In this document: positions 58,931 to 64,000 of the stretch, piece by piece | Layout of the letters: every line of letters starts with the position of its first letter | Numbering within the stretch: the first letter of the stretch is position 1 | Assembly: GCA_050181915.1 (NCBI GenBank) | Contig: JBFXCS010000001.1 | Coordinates: 372,001-436,000, forward strand | Length of the DNA: 64,000 nt | From: JBFXCS01 sp050181915 | GTDB lineage: Bacteria; Actinomycetota; Thermoleophilia; Miltoncostaeales; Miltoncostaeaceae | Direction of reading: 5' to 3' | Position numbers and translations under genes: made by a program | Notes under the pieces: model-generated | Databases searched by the model: none | What the model was told of the DNA's origin: nothing | Seen by the model: only the letters and a program-made list of their open reading frames with translations

Positions 58931-59749
58931 CTACAGGATGGGCCTGCGCCGCATCCCGGCGAGGCACAGCACCACGAAGAGGCCCAGCCAGACGGCGGTC
59001 CAGACGGGCGTTCCCCAGTCGGCGGCCGGTACGTGCACCTCGGCGCCGTTGATGTCGATGCGCGGGGCGGCGGCGCCGGCGGTGTCGCGCAGCTGGAGGT
59101 CGGCGATCATCGGCGACGTGACCACCCGCGGGCCCAGGTAGTAGAAGGAGTTGACCAGCGTGTCGGCGGCGCTGCCGATGAGGTGGACATCGGCCGCCGC
59201 CTTCAGGTTCACGGCCGCCTGGGCCGCCACGTAGACCAGCAGCCCGAAGATCGCGGCGAAGGGGACCTGCACGATGCTGCTGGCCGCCGCGGCGGCCAGC
59301 AGGGTGAGCACCAGGCCCTCGGCGGTCGCGGCGGCGTGGACGGCGAGCGGCCCGTCGAGGCCCAGGCCCAGCGCCAGGCTGCCGACCTGCAGGGCGACGG
59401 TCCAGGCGGCCAGGATCCCGAGCAGCCACAGGGTGCGCGCGGCGAGGGCCCCCAGGGTGAGCAGGGGCCGCGACGCCCCGCCGCCCAGCAGGGCGCCCAT
59501 GTGGCCGTTGTCGCCGTCGCGGTTGAGGGCCGTGGCGCCCAGCAGGCAGGCGACCAGCAGGCCGCCCAGCAGCAGCAGGCCCGCGCCGCCGCTGCGCAGC
59601 GAGTCCTCGCGGGCGACGCCGTCGTGGGTGGCGGCCACCGCGATCACGGCGACGGCCCAGGCGACGCCGGCGGCGAGGGCCGCCTGGACCCACGGCCGGC
59701 GGGCGAGGCGCAGCGCCTCGAAGCCCACGACGGCGGGGGCCGCGCTCAC
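58931..59749 (-). CDS. ABC-2-type membrane permease
   Basis: A 272-residue integral membrane protein with about six hydrophobic segments (for example AALAAGVAWAVAVIAVAAT near 23-41, LLLLGGLLVACLLGATAL near 53-70). A loop near 205-230 carries a NSFYYLGPRVV stretch, and an extracytoplasmic section near 225-250 precedes the last helix. It fits the ABC-2 permease type. It is translated from a GTGA overlap with the ATPase gene. The substrate is unknown; its ending next to the ebo-like operon is suggestive but the genes are on opposite strands. Confidence 0.7.
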   Translation of the reverse strand: MSAAPAVVGFEALRLARRPWVQAALAAGVAWAVAVIAVAATHDGVAREDSLRSGGAGLLLLGGLLVACLLGATALNRDGDNGHMGALLGGGASRPLLTLGALAARTLWLLGILAAWTVALQVGSLALGLGLDGPLAVHAAATAEGLVLTLLAAAAASSIVQVPFAAIFGLLVYVAAQAAVNLKAAADVHLIGSAADTLVNSFYYLGPRVVTSPMIADLQLRDTAGAAAPRIDINGAEVHVPAADWGTPVWTAVWLGLFVVLCLAGMRRRPIL

Positions 59750-60372
59750 GCGATCGCCCCGTCCACCAGGCGGATCGAGCGGCCAAGGGCGGGGGCCAGG
59801 CCGGCGCGCGCCGTGGCGGTCACCAGCACGGTCGCGCCGCGTCGGCGCGCCCGTCCGATCTCGCGGATCGCGTCCGTCAGCGCCCACGCGTCGTCGAGCA
59901 CCACCAGGTCGGGGTCGCCGGCGATGGCGAAGGCCAGCGACAGGCGCCGGCCGCCCTCGGCGTCGAGCCGGCGGGTGCGCCAGTCGGTCACGTAGCCCAG
60001 GCCCGCGCGCTCGAGCGCCTCGTCGGCGGCGGCCCGCGGCGCCGGCAGCCCGCGCACCGCGGCCGCCAGGCGGGCCGCCTCGCGCACGCGCAGGTCGGGC
60101 GCGAAGCCGGTGCCCTGCGGGCCGTAGCCCACCCGGCCCCGCGTGTGCGGCGCGCCGGGCTCGCCGCCCATCACCTCCAGGCGGCCCTGGTGCAGCACCA
60201 GGCCCAGCAGGCTGCGCACGAGGCTCGTCTTGCCGGAGCCCGAGGCGCCGGTCACCAGCAGGCCCTCGCCGGCGCGGACGACCAGGTCGATGCCCCGCAC
60301 CGCGGGGTCCGGCCCGCCGTGGTACCGCACCTCCAGGCCCTCGGCCGCGATCACGGCCCCCGCGTCGCTCAC
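59746..60372 (-). CDS. ABC transporter ATPase with degenerate catalytic motifs
   Basis: A 208-residue ATPase domain. The P-loop GASGSGKTSL near 38-47 and the Q-loop GPQGTGF near 80-86 are normal. The signature reads AEGGRRLSLA near 136 in place of LSGGQ, Walker B reads VVLDDAWA near 153 with Asp in the place of the catalytic Glu, and the switch histidine position reads VLVTATARAG near 178. So it may bind ATP but hydrolyse it poorly. It is joined to the pgm-like gene upstream (GTGA) and the permease downstream (GTGA). Confidence 0.72.
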   Translation of the reverse strand: MSDAGAVIAAEGLEVRYHGGPDPAVRGIDLVVRAGEGLLVTGASGSGKTSLVRSLLGLVLHQGRLEVMGGEPGAPHTRGRVGYGPQGTGFAPDLRVREAARLAAAVRGLPAPRAAADEALERAGLGYVTDWRTRRLDAEGGRRLSLAFAIAGDPDLVVLDDAWALTDAIREIGRARRRGATVLVTATARAGLAPALGRSIRLVDGAIA

Positions 60373-61718
60373 CCGGAGCGGATGACCTCGAGCACCTCGT
60401 CGCGGCGGCGCTCCATGTCCTCCTCCGAGCGCAGCGATTCGAGGTTGAGGCGGACCAGGGGCTCGGTGTTCGACGAGCGCACGTTGAAGTGCCAGTCGTC
60501 GTACGACACCGACAGCCCGTCGATCTCGGCCTGCTCGCCGTCGGCGTAGCGGGTGCGGAGGCGCTCCAGCACGGCGCCGGCGTCGTCGACCGTGGAGTTG
60601 ATCTCGCCGGAGATGTGGTACCGCTCGCGGAAGCGGGCGACCAGCTCGGAGAGCGGCCGGCCCGAGGTCGCCACCATCTCCAGGACGAGCAGCGCCGGGA
60701 TGAGCCCGCTGTCGGCGTAGCTGAAGTCGCGGAAGTAGTAGTGGCCGCTGACCTCGCCGGCGAAGAGGGCGTCCACCTCGCGCATGCGGGTCTTGATGAA
60801 GGCGTGGCCGACCCGGTGCATGTCGGCCACCCCGCCGGCGGCCGTGATGGTGTCGCGCACCGCCCACGACGCCCGCAGGTCGTAGACGACGGTGGACGGG
60901 CCGTGCTGCTTCAGGAGGTGCTCGGCGAGCAGCGCGGTGAGGAAGTCGCCCGGCACGAACTCGCCGGCGTCGTCGATGAAGAAGCAGCGGTCGGCGTCGC
61001 CGTCGAAGGCGATGCCCAGGTCGGCCCTCTCCTCGCGCACCCGGCCGATGATGAACTCGCGGTTCTCGGGCAGCAGGGGGTTGGGCTCGTGGTTCGGGAA
61101 GCGTCCGTCGAGGTCGAGGAAGTAGGGCACGGCGTCGATGGACAGGCGCTCCAGCGCCGGCGGCAGGTACAGGCCGGCCATGCCGTTCGCCGCGTCCAGC
61201 ACCACCCTCAGGCCCTCGATCCGGGCCGGGTCGACGAACGAGAGGGCCGCGTCGATGAAGCGGCCCAGGAGCCCGTCGTCGCGGCTGCGCGCACCGGGGG
61301 TCGCCGCGCGCGGGGCCCCCGCCCGGGCGATGCGGCCCACCTCGCCGATGCCCGCGTCGCCGGACAGGGGCAGGGCGCCCGCGGTCACCAGCTTGGCGCC
61401 GGTGTACTGCGGCGGGTTGTGGCTCGCCGTGACGCATGCGCCCGCGTCGAGGCCGGCGTCGGCGACGGCGAAGTAGAGCATCTCGGTCGCGGCCAGGCCC
61501 AGCTCGACCACGTCGGCGCCGGCGGCGATCGCGCCGTCGGCGAACCGCGCGGCGACCGAGGGGGAGGAGAGGCGCACGTCGTGGCCCACGGCCAGGCGCT
61601 TCGCGCCGGTCACGGCGACGAAGGCCGCGCCGATCTCCTCGGCGCCGTCCTCGTCGAGCTCTCCCGGATAGAGGCCGCGGACGTCGTATGCCTTGAAGAT
61701 CCCGGGGTCGAGGGTCAT
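60369..61718 (-). CDS. Phosphomannomutase / phosphoglucomutase
   Basis: A 449-residue alpha-D-phosphohexomutase. All four active-site loops are visible: phosphoserine loop TASHNPPQYTG near 99-109, metal loop FDGDADR near 230-236, sugar loop GEVSGHYYF near 310-318 and phosphate loop RSSNTEPLVRLNLES near 419-433. It supplies mannose-1- or glucose-1-phosphate for envelope polysaccharides. It begins with an ATGA overlap after the HIT gene, in an operon with the ABC transporter. Confidence 0.92.
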   Translation of the reverse strand: MTLDPGIFKAYDVRGLYPGELDEDGAEEIGAAFVAVTGAKRLAVGHDVRLSSPSVAARFADGAIAAGADVVELGLAATEMLYFAVADAGLDAGACVTASHNPPQYTGAKLVTAGALPLSGDAGIGEVGRIARAGAPRAATPGARSRDDGLLGRFIDAALSFVDPARIEGLRVVLDAANGMAGLYLPPALERLSIDAVPYFLDLDGRFPNHEPNPLLPENREFIIGRVREERADLGIAFDGDADRCFFIDDAGEFVPGDFLTALLAEHLLKQHGPSTVVYDLRASWAVRDTITAAGGVADMHRVGHAFIKTRMREVDALFAGEVSGHYYFRDFSYADSGLIPALLVLEMVATSGRPLSELVARFRERYHISGEINSTVDDAGAVLERLRTRYADGEQAEIDGLSVSYDDWHFNVRSSNTEPLVRLNLESLRSEEDMERRRDEVLEVIRSG

Positions 61719-62200
61719 GCGGCGAACCCCCCGGCGAGCAGGGCGTAGGTCTCATCGAGGTGCTGCGGCATCACGCGCGTGTCTCCGAGGGTCGGCATGA
61801 AGTTGGTGTCCCCCACCCAGCGGGGGAGGAGGTGGATGTGCAGGTGGTCGGCGATCCCCGCGCCCGCGGCGCGGCCCTGGTTGATGCCGACGTTGAACCC
61901 CTGCGGGGCCATCCGCTCCTCCAGCACGGCCTGTGACCGTCGCAGGAGGCCCGTCATCTCGCCGACGGTCTCGTCGTCGAGGGCCAGGAGCGAGTCGACG
62001 TGCGCGTACGGGACCACCATCAGATGCCCGTTGTTGTACGGATACAGATTCATGATCACGAACGCGCGGGCGCCACGGTACAGGATGTAGGTGCGGGCGT
62101 CGTCATCCTGCAGCGGCAGGTTGCAGAAGACGCACCGCGGCCCCTCGAAGCCGTGCTCCTTCTCGGCCGACACGTAGGCCATCCGCCACGGCGACCACAT
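61715..62200 (-). CDS. HIT-family nucleotide hydrolase / phosphorylase
   Basis: A 161-residue HIT protein. The catalytic triad is DHLHIHLLPRW near 116-126 (H-x-H-x-H), with GINQGRAAGAGI near 104-115. CVFCNLP near 23-29 is a zinc pair like that of actinobacterial AP4A phosphorylases. ATG 62200 gives the family start MWSPWRMAYVS; in-frame codons continue upstream to 62248 but do not match the family. Its stop overlaps the mutase start. Confidence 0.88.
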   Translation of the reverse strand: MWSPWRMAYVSAEKEHGFEGPRCVFCNLPLQDDDARTYILYRGARAFVIMNLYPYNNGHLMVVPYAHVDSLLALDDETVGEMTGLLRRSQAVLEERMAPQGFNVGINQGRAAGAGIADHLHIHLLPRWVGDTNFMPTLGDTRVMPQHLDETYALLAGGFAA

Positions 62201-62238
62201 GATGTCCGGCCCCCTCGCCCCCGGGGGGCGGCCTCCGC

Positions 62239-63228
62239 TCACAGCCACCGCTTGTGGCGGAACCAGAGGATCAGCGCCACGGCGATCGCCACCATCAGCA
62301 CGGTCGCGGCGATCGGGGAGCCGTCGAACGGCAGGTGGCCGACGTTCATCCCGTAGATGCCGGTGATCAGGGTGAGCGGCAGCATGATCGCCGACAGGAT
62401 CGTGAGCACCCGGATGATGTCGTTCAGCTTGTGGGTGATGACCGACTCGTTGGTGGCCTCGAGCGCCTCGGCCACCTCCTTGTAGTTCTCCAGCAGGTCC
62501 CAGATGCGCTCGCTCTTGTCGACGATGTCGTCGAAGTAGATCTCGAGGTCCTGGGGGGCGTAGCGCTGGTTGCTGCGCTCCAGCAGGCGCAGCGTCGGCC
62601 GCTGGGGCTTCACGATCTTGCGGTAGTTGATGATCTCCTGCTTGGTGTTCGAGATGTCGCGGACGATGTCGTCGCTCTGGCCCTCGAACAGGGCGTCCTC
62701 GATGGAGTCGAGCTTGAAGCCGATCTTGTCGAGGATCGGGAAGCAGTAGTCGTACATCGTGTCGACCACCTCGTAGAGCAGGTAGCCCGAGCCCTTGCTG
62801 AGGTACTGCTCACGGGCGCCGGCGCTGCGCTCGCAGCGCGACCACAGGGCCGAGAGCGGCTTCAGCGGCTCGTTCGGCAGCGTGATGACGAGGTCCTCCG
62901 CGACGAAGACGTTCAGCTCGGCCGCCTGCAGCCGGCCGGTGCGCTTGTCGAAGCGGGGGAAGTGCAGCACGATGAACAGGTAGTCGGCGTACTCGTCGAT
63001 CTTGGCGCGCTGACGCCGACGCGAGACCACGTCCTCGAGGTCCAGGGGGTGGAACTCGTAGTGCTCCGCCAGCCAGGCCGTCTCGACCTCGGTGGGCGAC
63101 TCGATGTTGAGCCACGTGAGCCCGTACGCCTCGAGGCGCTGGACGTCGGGGCGGCGCTCCGTGAGGGGCGGCTCAGCGGGACCGGCGCCCCGCCCGTTGC
63201 CTCTGCGGATCTTCGGCAGGTTCGCCAT
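62239..63228 (-). CDS. corA: CorA-type magnesium / cobalt transporter
   Basis: A 329-residue CorA channel. The large cytoplasmic funnel (about 1-265) contains coiled-coil segments; two C-terminal membrane helices flank the signature YGMNVGHLP near 292-300, with TILSAIMLPLTLITGI before and TVLMVAIAVALILWF after. The N-terminal 30 residues are basic and Gly/Pro-rich. ATG 63228 matches the family. It is followed after 38 bases by the HIT gene but probably is a separate unit. Confidence 0.93.
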   Translation of the reverse strand: MANLPKIRRGNGRGAGPAEPPLTERRPDVQRLEAYGLTWLNIESPTEVETAWLAEHYEFHPLDLEDVVSRRRQRAKIDEYADYLFIVLHFPRFDKRTGRLQAAELNVFVAEDLVITLPNEPLKPLSALWSRCERSAGAREQYLSKGSGYLLYEVVDTMYDYCFPILDKIGFKLDSIEDALFEGQSDDIVRDISNTKQEIINYRKIVKPQRPTLRLLERSNQRYAPQDLEIYFDDIVDKSERIWDLLENYKEVAEALEATNESVITHKLNDIIRVLTILSAIMLPLTLITGIYGMNVGHLPFDGSPIAATVLMVAIAVALILWFRHKRWL

Positions 63229-63351
63229 CGTCCGGGCCCGTCGGCGGGATGTTGATAAGCGCGGTCACCTGTCGATCATGGCACACCGTGCGGATAACCG
63301 GGCCACGACCCTCCCGCCGGCGGTGGGCGCGTCGTCCCCCGCCCCGCGGGG

Positions 63352-64000
63352 CTACTCGATCAGGCCGTTGCGGTACGCGTACCGCGTCGCCTCGGTGCGG
63401 TTCCCCACGCCGAGCTTGCGGTAGATGTTGGAGAGGTGGAACTTCACCGTCTGCTCGGTGACGTAGAGCTTGCTGGCGATGTCCAGGTTGGACAGGCCCT
63501 CGGCCACCAGGCGGAGGATCGACAGCTCGCGATCCGTGAGCCCGCCGGGGTGCCCGCCGCCGGAGCCCGAGGTGGTGCCGCCGTCGCCGCCGCCGCGCCC
63601 GCGGGGGTGGTACACGGTGCCCTCGACGACCTGCCGGATGGTGGAGGGCAGGTCGAGCGGGTTGATCGACTTGACCACGTACCCGGAGGCGCCCTGGTGG
63701 AGCGCCTGGTCGATGTGCTCGGAGTCCTCGAACATCGACAGGATGATGATCTTCAGGTCCGGGTAGTCCTTGCGCAGCGCGGCGAGGGTGGTGAGGCCGT
63801 CGCCCTTGGGCATGCGCAGGTCCAGGATCACCACGTCCGGCCGCACGCGCGGCACGACGGTGAGCATCTCCTCGCCGCTCATCGCCTCGCCGACGACCTT
63901 GATGTCGGGGGCGGTCTCCAGGGCCCGCTTGATGCCGTCCAGCATCAGCCGGTGGTCGTCCGCGATGGCGACCCGTAGCGGGGACTTGGTGGTGGCGGAG
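63352..64000 (-). CDS. LuxR-type two-component response regulator, 5' end cut
   Basis: The frame is open at the window end. The first visible residues SATTKSPLRVAIADDHRLML begin a receiver domain, so the start codon lies past 64000. The receiver has Asp in VILDLRMPKGDG as phospho-acceptor, Thr/Ser in IILSMF and Lys in GYVVKSI. A linker rich in glycine (GRGGGDGGTTSGSGGG) leads to a NarL/FixJ-type helix-turn-helix: LTDRELSILRLVAEGLSNLD with EQTVKFHLSNIYRKLGV near the end. No partner kinase is visible here. Confidence 0.92.
   Translation of the reverse strand, partial: SATTKSPLRVAIADDHRLMLDGIKRALETAPDIKVVGEAMSGEEMLTVVPRVRPDVVILDLRMPKGDGLTTLAALRKDYPDLKIIILSMFEDSEHIDQALHQGASGYVVKSINPLDLPSTIRQVVEGTVYHPRGRGGGDGGTTSGSGGGHPGGLTDRELSILRLVAEGLSNLDIASKLYVTEQTVKFHLSNIYRKLGVGNRTEATRYAYRNGLIE

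Noticed and set aside
1..64000. tRNA, rRNA or prophage genes
   Set aside because: No cloverleaf-like segments, rRNA-like stretches, integrase, terminase or capsid-like proteins were seen, though a covariance-model search was not possible.

Overview
The window is a 64 kb stretch of a very GC-rich actinobacterial chromosome. Evidence for this includes the gene order metK-priA, def-fmt-rsmB-rpe-ribD-ribE-ribBA-ribH, rnc-smc-ftsY-ffh-rpsP-khpA-rimM-trmD-rplS-rnhB, many GTG and TTG starts, dense 4-base stop/start overlaps, a PknB-like kinase, a fused PafB-PafC regulator and a futalosine-type menaquinone gene. A deep-branching class such as Thermoleophilia fits (DUF3352 lipoprotein, futalosine pathway), but that placement is inference. 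I saw no rRNA, tRNA, CRISPR array, prophage or intact insertion sequence.

Region 1 (1-31,400) is almost all core biology on the + strand: ribosome assembly GTPase Der (cut by the window start), a DUF3352 lipoprotein, S-adenosylmethionine synthetase, PriA, a nuclease-fold-like hypothetical coupled to a membrane Ser/Thr kinase, initiator-Met processing (def, fmt), rRNA methylation (rsmB), pentose phosphate epimerase, a complete riboflavin operon, L28, RecG, RsmD-CoaD, fatty-acid and phospholipid genes (plsX, acpP) with L32, RNase III, SMC, the SRP pair ftsY/ffh, and the rpsP-rplS translation operon.

Region 2 (31,400-50,400) mixes DNA processing genes (rnhB, yraN, comM-like, dprA) with accessory metabolism: an enolase-superfamily enzyme with a VOC protein, an acyl-CoA dehydrogenase, a PafBC fusion, a MenA/UbiA-type prenyltransferase, a CoA-type NUDIX hydrolase, an aldo/keto reductase-fold protein that has lost its catalytic residues, a Tat-exported PhoX-type phosphatase, a five-gene minus-strand operon ending in a Tim44-like membrane protein, and the aminofutalosine synthase MqnE. 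Between the 3' ends of the acyl-CoA dehydrogenase and pafBC lies a 168-bp element bounded by 19-bp inverted repeats.

Region 3 (50,400-58,920) is the most interesting part: eight tightly overlapping genes that look like an ebo metabolite-trafficking operon (EboA, TatD-like EboB, UbiA-like EboC, EboE, phosphodiesterase-like EboF). The expected dehydroquinate-synthase-like EboD is absent. An inositol-phosphate-synthase-family enzyme sits beside the prenyltransferase instead, with a sugar-dehydrogenase-type propeller and an extra xylose-isomerase-like barrel. The simplest reading is that the operon makes and moves a prenylated cyclitol-type molecule.

Region 4 (58,931-64,000) is on the minus strand: a small ABC transporter with a degenerate ATPase, a phosphomannomutase/phosphoglucomutase, a HIT hydrolase, a CorA channel and a LuxR-type response regulator cut by the window end. 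Throughout the window a TANNNT hexamer lies 5-8 bases before many start codons that have no Shine-Dalgarno sequence, which points to widespread leaderless transcripts.
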